Shown here one piece after another: positions 1-8,200 of a stretch of DNA of 32,111 nt (the first letter of the stretch is position 1; every line of letters starts with the position of its first letter). A program made the translations under genes and the position numbers. The stretch comes from a bacterium (GTDB lineage Bacteria; Krumholzibacteriota; Krumholzibacteriia; Krumholzibacteriales; Krumholzibacteriaceae). The notes under the pieces were generated by a model that did no database searches, was not told where the DNA came from, and was given only the letters and a program-made list of their open reading frames with translations. The stretch lies in NCBI GenBank assembly GCA_020350885.1, contig CP070727.1, positions 79,086-111,196 on the forward strand, in the 5' to 3' direction.

Positions 1-189
1 CGATGTCCTGAGTAGCGCTGCTCTATCTTCCCGTTCCTTCTCATCGGTCGCACTGCCCATTAGATTGGCAACAATCGCCTCTTCTGCCGGCCTCTCAAAC
101 TCACTTTCCAACTCCTCTCCGGCGGCACGAATCAATCTGCTTATCAAAACATCCTTTTCGTTTTTTCCTTCTTGTTTGTGTTTTGACAT
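1..189 (-). CDS. Truncated hypothetical protein downstream of ECF sigma factor
   Basis: An open frame starts with ATG at 187-189 and runs off the left edge, giving the first 63 residues. The N-terminus (MSKHKQEGKNEKDVL) is very hydrophilic and is followed by a Glu-rich helix-like stretch (residues 15-60). There is no signal peptide or membrane segment in the visible part, and no Cys or His that would suggest a zinc-binding anti-sigma domain. A weak Shine-Dalgarno sequence (AGGTAGAG) lies just upstream of the ATG. The gene follows the sigma factor on the same strand after about 145 bases. By position it could be a regulator or first target of the sigma factor, but that is inference only; I do not recognise the family. 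Confidence 0.55.
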   Translation of the reverse strand, partial: MSKHKQEGKNEKDVLISRLIRAAGEELESEFERPAEEAIVANLMGSATDEKEREDRAALLRTS

Positions 190-333
190 CTCTACCTATT
201 TTCAAAATACCGATACATGTCATCTACTATAGATAACGACGTTTTTACTCGTTTTCACATAACTAAATTGATTATTTTTCATATTATAGATTTACCTCAT
301 CACCCGAGCGATAATTTGATTTTCACCGTATCC

Positions 334-936
334 TTATAAAATACCTTTCTGGATAAGCAGTGCTTTGAGTTTCCTGCGGCAGAAACCCAGGTCGTTGGAA
401 ATTTTCACATTTTGGTCAGGTGGCAATCCCAGTATCTTAACCATCTCCCGGGGTTTCAGTCCTTCTTCCGCCATTAGTAGTAGCAGCTGGCAATATTCTT
501 TGAGTTGAAAGATATACTTTTTTGCTTTTTTGTATAGATCTGCAAACTCGATTTTCCTCCCACTATTCGCCCGCTTGTCGCCGAGCACATCCTCCAATCC
601 GCCCTTATTTCCCGGCCCATGAATAGGAATGAGTTTCGAAGGTGGAATCCTTCGCTTAACAATATCCCAACACTTATTACTGGCCGTGACATACAACCAT
701 GCAGCGAATGATATACCTTTGTCGACATATCTCCGAAGCACCCTAAGATCATTCCTGATGCAATGGTAGACAATGTCATGAAAAACATCCTTGCGGTCCT
801 CATCACTCAAACCTCGCATGCATCTAGGCTGGTATGAGGTTAGTACCCGCCGTGCATAATGATAAAATTCTTCTATAGCTTTGTTTCTATCCTTATCCAG
901 CAGATCAAGAAACGGAGGCCATGAATCATCACTCAT
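334..936 (-). CDS. ECF-type sigma-70 family RNA polymerase sigma factor
   Basis: The protein has 200 residues, the usual size for an extracytoplasmic-function sigma factor that keeps only regions 2 and 4. Residues about 20-96 fit region 2: a helix with VFHDIVYHCIRND, then the conserved FAAWLYVTASNKCWDIVKRR stretch that corresponds to regions 2.3-2.4 for -10 melting and recognition. Residues about 135-192 fit region 4, including LKPREMVKILGLP and a basic recognition helix (CRRKLKALL). The linker (97-130) is long and rich in Gly, Pro and Lys. It should direct RNA polymerase to a small regulon. It follows the cohesin/dockerin operon on the same strand but is separated by a terminator-like hairpin, so it probably has its own promoter. 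No anti-sigma factor is visible in the window. Confidence 0.85.
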   Translation of the reverse strand: MSDDSWPPFLDLLDKDRNKAIEEFYHYARRVLTSYQPRCMRGLSDEDRKDVFHDIVYHCIRNDLRVLRRYVDKGISFAAWLYVTASNKCWDIVKRRIPPSKLIPIHGPGNKGGLEDVLGDKRANSGRKIEFADLYKKAKKYIFQLKEYCQLLLLMAEEGLKPREMVKILGLPPDQNVKISNDLGFCRRKLKALLIQKGIL

Positions 937-1055
937 TATTATGGTTCTCTCTGTTCATGCACAGATTGCCCACGATGTGTAATGGAGACATCCATTTTGT
1001 AAATATTGATACAAAAATGTCAAGGTGATTCTACATGAGGCAGGGGACTTGAAAC

Positions 1056-1083
1056 TGTCGGGGAGCTTGTGTGCCCCCCGACA
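1056..1083 (-). terminator. Hairpin terminator after the cohesin lipoprotein gene
   Basis: An 8-bp perfect inverted repeat (TGTCGGGG at 1056-1063, CCCCGACA at 1076-1083) with a 12-base loop lies about 15 bases past the stop codon at 1098-1100. On the minus strand the stem is followed by GTTTC, a short U tract. It would end the operon 4471-1098 before the sigma factor gene. Confidence 0.65.
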
Positions 1084-1097
1084 TTCCAGAATCCAGT

Positions 1098-1604
1098 CTA
1101 CTGAACGGTGACTGTGGCATGCTTCGTCTGCAGTTTCTCCATCCTGGGAATCGGATTTCCGGCTTCATCGATGATATGCACGTTCTGAAAGCTTACCGTT
1201 GTACTTCCATTCGCTTTCGCCCGGATATGTATCTCCACCAGCGTTCCACTCCCCGATACATTATCGTCCTCCGGTGTCTGGATCCTACCGATCCCGACAC
1301 TGATCCCATGCTCAGTCTCGTTGAAAGAACATATGGTACAATCCGATCCAAGAATGCATGAGGCGGGAACGGTAACATCCTCGACATCGATAATGTCGTT
1401 GTCGAATTCGATGTCGAAGGAGGCTGCAAAGAGCTTTTTTGCAGAGACAATCTTGGCCGCGAGGATTATCTCATCATCCATGCTAATGGAGCACTGAGCC
1501 GGATCTATCCTCATGCTCAACTTTCTCGACGGCCCACCCGTGTCACTACATCCCACCAACAAGACCACCATAGCCACTGTCATAGAGATCGATATCGCTT
1601 TCAT
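1098..1604 (-). CDS. Lipoprotein consisting of one cohesin-like domain
   Basis: The 168-residue protein begins with a lipoprotein signal peptide. The hydrophobic core at residues 5-17 leads to the lipobox LVGC with the acylated Cys at 19, so the protein should be membrane-anchored. Residues about 28-168 read as a type I cohesin-like beta-sandwich: the AAKIVSAKKLFAASFDIEFD strand pair, a VEDVTVPASCILG segment, GISVGIGR, then SGSGTLVEIHIRAKANGSTTV and a final HIIDEAGNPI strand. Cohesins bind dockerins, and the gene 11 bases upstream in the same operon encodes a peptidase with a dockerin. The ATG is supported by AAGGGAG, which overlaps the stop codon of that gene, indicating translational coupling. 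The pairing of the two products is inference. The cohesin call rests on motif reading and could instead be a related carbohydrate-binding sandwich. Confidence 0.75.
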   Translation of the reverse strand: MKAISISMTVAMVVLLVGCSDTGGPSRKLSMRIDPAQCSISMDDEIILAAKIVSAKKLFAASFDIEFDNDIIDVEDVTVPASCILGSDCTICSFNETEHGISVGIGRIQTPEDDNVSGSGTLVEIHIRAKANGSTTVSFQNVHIIDEAGNPIPRMEKLQTKHATVTVQ

Positions 1605-1615
1605 GACCGTCTCCC

Positions 1616-3532
1616 TTATCTAATGAGTACCATCTTCTTCGTGCAGGTGAAGTCACCAGCCACTAGCTTATAGAAGTAGATACCAGATGATACCTCTCGT
1701 TTGTGGGCATCCTTTCCATCCCAGACCACCGAGTACTCGCCAGGATTGTGCACACCTTGCGCCAGGACCCGGATTCTCTGTCCGTTGACATTGAATACAG
1801 TCAGGTACACATCCGATACGGCGGGCACCTGGTACCATATCGTCGTCGCGGGATTGAAAGGATTGGGGAAGTTCTGCCCGAGCATGTAACTCGCCGGTGG
1901 AGTTATCCCCAACTCCCCTTCGAGGTAGCTCCTGATTTCGTACTTCGGTCCGCTCCGGGCATCCTTAACCCTCTGATATAACGCTTCTAGCACATCCCGC
2001 CTCGGCTCTCTACCGTCTGCAATATCACAGCTCATCCCGGTACCACCGTTAGTCTTTCCCCAGTTGAGGCAGATCGAGAGGAAATCACCCATATCCACTC
2101 GTCCGCTTCCGTCCGCATCGGCGAAGGTCGCCGCGAAATCATCCCAGTTCTCCACGGTGTGAGAGGCCCAGCGGATATCAACCGCGTCACGCTCGATACC
2201 GGTCTGATACCAATACGTTGCCAGCGGTAGTACATCCTTTGCCTCCACGATTCCGTTATTATCGAGATCGCCGGGCCACACGGCCACGAAAGTGCTGACC
2301 TTCACCGAGACGGTTCCACTTTTGTCTCCTGCCCCACACGCATTCTTAGCTCGCACCCTGTACTTATAGATACCCAGTTTAGTCTTGCTGTATTTCTTGC
2401 TCGTAACGTTACCGACATTTGTCCTTTTTCCATTCTCATATACATCGTAACTGTTCGCATACGTAACTGGATCCCAGCTCAGGATGTAGGTTTCATCCGG
2501 TCTCACGGATGCTGTTTTATTAACCCGAACATTGCTTGGTACAGCAAGATGTTTTGAGTTGATCGAAAACGTATCGAAGCTCCCGTCACCAGCAGTTGGG
2601 AACATAATAAACAAGACCTGACGGTAGCCTGCGATACGGACGCGAGCGGTTTGCGTCGAGACACAGGGGACCGTCCATGTATAGTTGTGCCAACCTTCCC
2701 CCGCCGACTGGAGATTCCGAACCACTACATTCCACGAACGGCCGTCGTCGGCGGAATATTCGATGGTCACATGGGATATAGCTTCTCCCCACTGATACCA
2801 ATGAATCGTATAGGGTATACCGGCCACGAGATTGTCGCCATCGGCAGGCCTGTACAACAATAGATCCTGGCCGCCTTCCCCTCCTGGTATAACCGATGTT
2901 ACCGATTTGCCATCATCTCCGTGAAACCACTGCCTGTAATACCAAAACTCAGTGTATTGGGTGAATGGAAAGACTGGACAACTATCCCACGTATCGTACA
3001 ACATGACATACCCGTTGTCCGTATACCCGAATGCCGCCGTCGAGTGGCCGACCGTTGCACCATGCAGATGCCATGCGAAAGGCCGGTTATTATCAATCTC
3101 CTTCTTAATGAGGTTCCAGCAAGAGTCGTTGCAGTCTCCATAAGTACTTGTGGTCGCTGAAAAATTATAGAAGTTCCAGCCATTGGTAACTGTCTCGATT
3201 CCTGGATCGACATTTTGTAGCAAGGTACCTCCATTGGGTGTCGTTTGCATGGCATCGGCCAGTTGGTCGATCAGATTTGGGATATTGTCGCATCCATTCA
3301 GGCCTACGTAGTAATCGATGAGCCGTCCGTATGTGTACTTGCCGATTCCATCGACATAGTTATCCCAATAACTCAGCACCATGGCCGTCGCCGTTGGTGT
3401 GCATCCCCTTGTCCAGTTATAGTTTTCCATCAGATCGGGATACAGCACCGTATGGCTGCTCGAAAAGACGGCAGAGGCGGAGAACACCACAAAGACTATT
3501 GCCAATATGCTTACTGCTAATTTCCTACGCAT
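1616..3532 (-). CDS. Secreted C39-like cysteine peptidase with FN3-like, dockerin and FlgD/T9SS-type C-terminal domains
   Basis: The 638-residue protein has a signal peptide (residues 1-25). Residues about 28-205 resemble a C39-like papain-fold peptidase: nucleophile Cys44 in RGCTPTATAMVLSYWD, His163 in VGHSTAAFGY and an Asp in VMLYDTWD (180 or 183). Residues 225-325 look like an Ig-like sandwich (IPYTIHWYQWGE, YSADDGRSW). Residues 331-413 resemble a fibronectin type III domain. Residues 421-491 form a type I dockerin with two EF-hand-like loops, DLDNNGIVEAKD (422-433) and DADGSGRVDMGD (472-483), separated by a Trp-rich insert. The last 90 residues are the FlgD/type IX-like sorting module with GQNFPNPFNPATTI and a KKMVLIR end. 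GGGAGGG supports the start. It lies between a secreted protein of unknown function (21-base gap) and the cohesin lipoprotein. Substrate unknown. Confidence 0.8.
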   Translation of the reverse strand: MRRKLAVSILAIVFVVFSASAVFSSSHTVLYPDLMENYNWTRGCTPTATAMVLSYWDNYVDGIGKYTYGRLIDYYVGLNGCDNIPNLIDQLADAMQTTPNGGTLLQNVDPGIETVTNGWNFYNFSATTSTYGDCNDSCWNLIKKEIDNNRPFAWHLHGATVGHSTAAFGYTDNGYVMLYDTWDSCPVFPFTQYTEFWYYRQWFHGDDGKSVTSVIPGGEGGQDLLLYRPADGDNLVAGIPYTIHWYQWGEAISHVTIEYSADDGRSWNVVVRNLQSAGEGWHNYTWTVPCVSTQTARVRIAGYRQVLFIMFPTAGDGSFDTFSINSKHLAVPSNVRVNKTASVRPDETYILSWDPVTYANSYDVYENGKRTNVGNVTSKKYSKTKLGIYKYRVRAKNACGAGDKSGTVSVKVSTFVAVWPGDLDNNGIVEAKDVLPLATYWYQTGIERDAVDIRWASHTVENWDDFAATFADADGSGRVDMGDFLSICLNWGKTNGGTGMSCDIADGREPRRDVLEALYQRVKDARSGPKYEIRSYLEGELGITPPASYMLGQNFPNPFNPATTIWYQVPAVSDVYLTVFNVNGQRIRVLAQGVHNPGEYSVVWDGKDAHKREVSSGIYFYKLVAGDFTCTKKMVLIR

Positions 3533-3553
3533 CTCGAATCCCTCCCTTCTCTG

Positions 3554-4471
3554 TTAATCGGCTTGTGTTGAGAGCTTGGACCATGCTTCTGTTATGTCCC
3601 GACTTCTCTCTTCCAGTTTCTCTGGTGTCATAGTATCCATGGCACCGTGAATCTCATCGATGACCCTCATTGCAAAATCATCCGGGTCATCGATCACCTC
3701 CAATGTCTTACAGTTGATAAGCACCTGGTCAGCACCGTGAACAAACCGGTAAAAAAGCTTTCCGGGATGCAGAAACACTAAGTTTTCCAGGTAGCAATCA
3801 GTTGAATTCAATATTCCCGCCGCTTTCTCTCGTGCCTCGATACCTGTTATGAAAAAGGGAGGCAAGTAGCAATAAACGGCAGGAATGGGGTAACGATCCC
3901 GGCTGGCCGATATGATGATAGTGCCATACTTCGAATCCTCGGACAGCATTGAGATACGAGCCCTAAGAATTCGTAACTGATCTCCATAACCAGGGCGATC
4001 CAGATCGATAACATCCTTGGCTGACCTGAATACGTCTTCCGAATCCGATGTCTTTCTTTTTTCCGATTCGATCTCGCCGTCGAGCTGATCAGATAGTCCC
4101 GGTGTCACGGTTGCTACCTCACGGAAGTCCTCGATGAGTTGCATTATCGCCCGCTTCGAATCGATTCGGGTCCTGAAGATTTCGTTCTTATCTGGAAAGG
4201 ATTCTCCATCGAGCCTGAACGGCACCATGTAGTAATTGAGATTTCCCTCGATGTCGGTGCACGGAATTGGCTCACCGGGCCAAGCTGAATCCCAGAGCTC
4301 CTTAGCCCGGACAGCGGCGATCCTCACAGCGGTACCGGAATCGATCAGCTCATCAGACGCCACAACTGCTATCGGATATCGTGGAAACGTAACCTGCGCA
4401 AACGCAACTGAGAAGATGCCTAGCAACAGAAAGCAAAAAACCAACCAACGTGCGTGCGTTGTCGCTTTCAT
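3554..4471 (-). CDS. Secreted protein of unknown function, possible partner or propeptide-like factor for the adjacent peptidase
   Basis: The 305-residue protein has a clear signal peptide (residues 1-25, core LVFCFLLLGIFSVAFA, cleaved near AFA-QV). The mature part starts with a helix (AVRIAAVRAKELW) and PGEPIPCTDIEGNLNYYMVPF, a helix-plus-sheet pattern seen in propeptide-like regions such as Spi or PepSY-type folds. A Lys/Glu/Asp-rich middle (about 115-160) follows, then a second half with TIIISASRDRYPIPAVYCYLP and a possible repeat of the same fold (EAREKAAGILN, then FYRFVHGADQVLINCKTL). There is no catalytic signature. It is the first gene of the operon, 21 bases before the dockerin peptidase, with a good Shine-Dalgarno (AAAGGGGG). 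A role as inhibitor, chaperone or separately encoded propeptide is plausible but unproven; I do not recognise a named family. Confidence 0.6.
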   Translation of the reverse strand: MKATTHARWLVFCFLLLGIFSVAFAQVTFPRYPIAVVASDELIDSGTAVRIAAVRAKELWDSAWPGEPIPCTDIEGNLNYYMVPFRLDGESFPDKNEIFRTRIDSKRAIMQLIEDFREVATVTPGLSDQLDGEIESEKRKTSDSEDVFRSAKDVIDLDRPGYGDQLRILRARISMLSEDSKYGTIIISASRDRYPIPAVYCYLPPFFITGIEAREKAAGILNSTDCYLENLVFLHPGKLFYRFVHGADQVLINCKTLEVIDDPDDFAMRVIDEIHGAMDTMTPEKLEERSRDITEAWSKLSTQAD

Positions 4472-4805
4472 AACCCAACCCCCTTTCGTGTAAAAACCAC
4501 GTGTCCTGCCTTCTACATGTGTTAACGGCAGGACGAAATATTTTCTGAAAAGATTTTTCGAAAATTACTCTACGGAATGTAAAGTAGGGCTCACCACGGT
4601 GGATATCTCGTGTACAGCACATGCACCACAAACACAGAACGCAACAAGCACTTGGGCGTTAACACCAAAGATTTTTAGCATTACATTTCAAATTTTTTCT
4701 GAAAAACACTTGCGCTGTCGTTACTAGGGTTGAAGGCCTGTCCGGTATACCGCCGGCGAAGAAAACCGATACAAGAAGAACGTGATGCACAAGGAGGTGG
4801 GAAAA
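4472..4805. other. Divergent intergenic region with repeated TTTTC-GAAAA palindromes and GTTAAC inverted repeat
   Basis: This AT-rich region separates the minus-strand peptidase operon from the plus-strand lipoprotein gene. TTTTCTGAAAA occurs at 4541-4551 and 4695-4705, and the related TTTTCGAAAA at 4555-4564. GTGTTAACG at 4519-4527 recurs inverted as CGTTAACAC at 4657-4665. No convincing sigma-70 promoter pair was found for either gene. The repeated palindromes are the best candidates for operators. Confidence 0.4.
4791..4797 (+). promoter_or_regulatory. Shine-Dalgarno site fixing the lipoprotein start
   Basis: AAGGAGG sits 8 bases before the ATG at 4806. This supports 4806 over the upstream in-frame ATG at 4782, which would put the site inside the coding sequence. 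Confidence 0.75.
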
Positions 4806-5195
4806 ATGAGAGTCAAGAACAGTAAGTTCGGTCTCTTAATGCACGTAATCGTCTGCGCTCTAATATTCATCGCACTCACCGCATCGGGTTGTGATGAGCC
4901 GGTCGGTGTCGATAATGACGATGGCGATGACGAGAAGCAAAGTAATTGTGAAAAGTACAAGACTGCCACAATCACGTTCAAGAACAACTCGAGGTATTCA
5001 ACGTATAATGTAATCTTGGACGGCTCAACTGTGTGCACTATCGGACCGGGAAGATCGTACACACGTGTAGTGGCAGCAGGTAATCATATGTTCCAGTTCG
5101 TGTTTTCAAACACCGGTAAGCTAGCGTGTTCGACCGGGTACCCTAACCTTGCAATCTGTGAGTGCGTCATGTACTCGTGTAGCACAGATTATTGA
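4806..5195 (+). CDS. Small Cys-rich lipoprotein of unknown function
   Basis: From the ATG at 4806 the product is 129 residues. Residues 1-28 are a lipoprotein signal: basic start (MRVKNSK), hydrophobic core, then the lipobox TASGC, so the mature protein starts at a lipidated Cys. A short Asp-rich linker (VDNDDGDDEK) leads to a roughly 85-residue beta-rich domain (ATITFKNNS, TYNVILDGS, YTRVVAAGNHMFQFVFS). It contains about six cysteines, four of them in the last 25 residues, which suggests disulfides outside the cytoplasm. The small sandwich with an NNS/DG/GPG pattern resembles stress- or envelope-associated lipoproteins only loosely, and I do not recognise the family. It is a single-gene unit, divergent from the peptidase operon and followed by a hairpin terminator. 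Confidence 0.75.
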   Translation: MRVKNSKFGLLMHVIVCALIFIALTASGCDEPVGVDNDDGDDEKQSNCEKYKTATITFKNNSRYSTYNVILDGSTVCTIGPGRSYTRVVAAGNHMFQFVFSNTGKLACSTGYPNLAICECVMYSCSTDY

Positions 5196-5214
5196 GAAAG
5201 GCCTTCATCATTGG

Positions 5215-5248
5215 AAAGGACCAGTGACCCTCGGGCCACTGGTCCTTT
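5215..5248. terminator. Bidirectional hairpin terminator between convergent genes
   Basis: A perfect 12-bp inverted repeat (AAAGGACCAGTG at 5215-5226, CACTGGTCCTTT at 5237-5248) with a 10-base GC-rich loop lies 20 bases past the lipoprotein stop and about 32 bases past the stop of the convergent CHAT gene. The A/T ends of the stem supply a short U run in both directions. Confidence 0.8.
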
Positions 5249-5279
5249 CATATGTTACAAGGTCTCGATATTACTATCC

Positions 5280-8200
5280 CTACCGCCAATCCCCCTCGGT
5301 GATGAACGCGGCCCAGTAATACGGGTGATCGGATCGTCCCTCCTCCCTGAGCTTCTTGATCTGGTCGAGCTGCATGGCATGGGCACGGTCAGTGAGGGAT
5401 TCGCCGGACCGTCTGTAGAGTTGCGGTATCATCTCCGCCGTGACCTTATCCGAGACCTCCCAGAGGGCGCTTACGACGGCACGGGCACCAGCGAGCTGAA
5501 ACGCCCGGCGCAGGCCATACCCTCCTTCACCAAGCCTCGTTTCACCCAGGCCCGTCTCGCACGCCGAGAGGACGACCAGATCGGTGCCCTCGAGATTCAT
5601 CGAGGCAACCTCGTATGCCGTGAGTATCCCATCCTCCACCGCCACGCTCCCCCTCGTCTCGCCGCGCACGTTGCTTCCGGCGAGACAGAACCCAGAGAGG
5701 AGAAGGGGATTCTCCCCGATATAGGTCCGGTATTGCATGTACAGTGTAACCGCAGGAGGTTCCTGCCGCCGGGCAGCGAAGTATCCGTGCGTAGAGAGAT
5801 GGATGACCCTGTTACCGGGGGCCAGGAGCTTGAAGTTCTCCTCGCTTGCCTTCTTACCCGTACACCGTATGACCGGTTCGTCATTCACACTGCGCCAATA
5901 CTCAATCACGCGATTCACTTCAGGCTCCGAATGCTCCAATTGCTCGGCATGCAGGCTGTGGCGGTCCTCTAACGTCAGCCGTACACTCCTGGTGCGTGAT
6001 CGCTCTGCCTCCTCACTGGAGGAGATATGCTTCAACCTCTCCGAGCCAGAAGCATTGAAATCGGGATTACCGAGGGCAAAGAGCCCCTCGTTACTCTCCC
6101 GCTCGCCCTGAAAACGCACAAGATCCCGGCCCGCAGAGAGGTAATGTATCGGAACCGATTCGATCAGGTAACGGCCATCTTCGTCGATCAAGCCCGCAAA
6201 GGAGATGAAACCCAACGGACCGTCCGGTGCGATGAAGACAAGCTCCTTGTTCCTGACATACCCCGCAATAGGTGCAAAGACACTCCTGTAGAGCTGCCTC
6301 GCAAGAGTGGTGTATTTACTCCTCCATCTTTCGCCCGCTTCGCCGCCGGATTTCGAGACGTCAAGCATATGCTTCTGGTACCTCGTTACTAGCTCATCGA
6401 TCGCTTTCGCATCCCCGATATCGTCGATCATCCTGGGACCTTTGCTATCGAGGACCGTGACCATGTAGCGGGGTACAAGATCACGGGGTCCCGTGCGGTA
6501 GAAATTGTACCTGAAATACTCGACGAGAACGGCGTTAGCGGGAAGCAGGGATGCGATATCTTTACCGGTGATACGCTCGCGCTGCTGGCTCTCCCTGTAG
6601 CTTGCGCTTCGGAGGCTCAGACCGGACTCGATATCGTCGACAACACTCCGCAGAGAATCCAACCTATGGCGATACTTACCAACCGATTCTTCCTCTGGTG
6701 TGCTGTAAAAGAGGGCAGCCAGGAGATACTTGCACGTCTTTAGTGAATCGGCGAGCCTTGAGATCTCTGTGTCCTCTTCCGATACAAGCGCTCGTTGTCG
6801 CTCGAAGATGATATCGGAAACCGGACCTTTTGCTGCCAGGACCATGTCATACGTAGGCCCGAACAGTTGGGAATCATCCGGCTTCGCTCCGAAATAGCAC
6901 GAGAGTGCGTTCTCGGCCGAAGCACGCAGCTTCAGCGAATAGCTCAGGGCGTCCTTCTCGGTGAGGACATATCCGTTTTTCTGAAAATCGTTCCACCTGA
7001 TATCGAACGCCCTCCTGCTGACATCGGCCGATTCGTCTCTTCTCCTCTGGAGCCGGTATAGGATGCCCAGGTGCTCGTATCCGAGAGCGATATCGGGATG
7101 AATCGGTCCATATACCTTCCTCCAGATGGATACCGCCTCGTCGTACTTTGGCTCGGCCTCATCGTAGCTCCCCTTATCGCGCAGGAGGCTTGCGTAGCTG
7201 TGTACCGTCGAGGCGAGATCGGGATGCTCGTCGCCCACGGTCTTCCTGTATAGCGCGATCGAGCGTTTATACAGCGGCTCGGCTCCATGCAGGTTTCCCC
7301 GTATTTGCTTTATATCAGCAAGGTTTCCCAGATTGACCGCGATGTACGGGTGATCGGGAGGCAGTGTCTTCTTTCGTATCTCCAAAGCGAGTTTACAGAG
7401 GCTTTCTGCCTCGGCGAATCTGCCCATATCGAGATAGAGACCGGCGAAGTTACCTAACGTCACCGCAACCTCCGGATTTTCGTCACCCCATACCTCCATC
7501 TCTACAGTCCGTGTCAATATATATAGACTTTCTGCCTCGGCGAACCTTCCCATGTCGTTATAGAGCACCGCCAGGTTGCATGCGATCGTCGAAACATGGG
7601 GATGGTCAGGATCGATAAGCGTTAGGGCCTTTTTGAAAAGCAGCTCTGCTTCGGCATATCTTCCCTGCTTCCAGTACAGGCTTGCCAGATGATCGTAGTT
7701 CAAGATCAGGGCGAGATCTCTCGGATCGAGATGTTTTTCCCTTATTGCCAGTGCTTCCCTGAACAGCGATTCGGCCTTATAAAACCTTCCCAATATCTTG
7801 TACAGTAATGCGCAACCATCCAGACAATTGGCCACATTCGGATCATCGATACCAAGATCGGTAACATAGACTTCACTTGCTTCCTTGAATAGCCGCTCCG
7901 ACTCCGGATATCTGCCTAGATCCCTATTGAGGCTCGCCAGGCTTTTTAAGACATGGCCGACGTGAAAGTTCGTATCACCAAAATTCTCTTTGAATATTTC
8001 GAGCGTGCCCTCGAAATCTTTTTCCGCCTCCTTGAGCATTCCCAAATCAAGATATGCATTCGCTCTGTTGTATACCGTCATGCCGATTGCTATATTGTCG
8101 GGAGGATGGACCACGCGCTGAATAACAAGCGCACTGTCATACAGTGAAACGGCCCCGTGGTAGTCGCCCATCTCGTATGTAAATATGCCCAGGAAATAGA

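Noticed and set aside
5211..5972. Plus-strand open frame of 253 codons next to the small lipoprotein
   Set aside because: It begins inside the terminator hairpin and is antisense to the CHAT domain; its sequence has no domain features.
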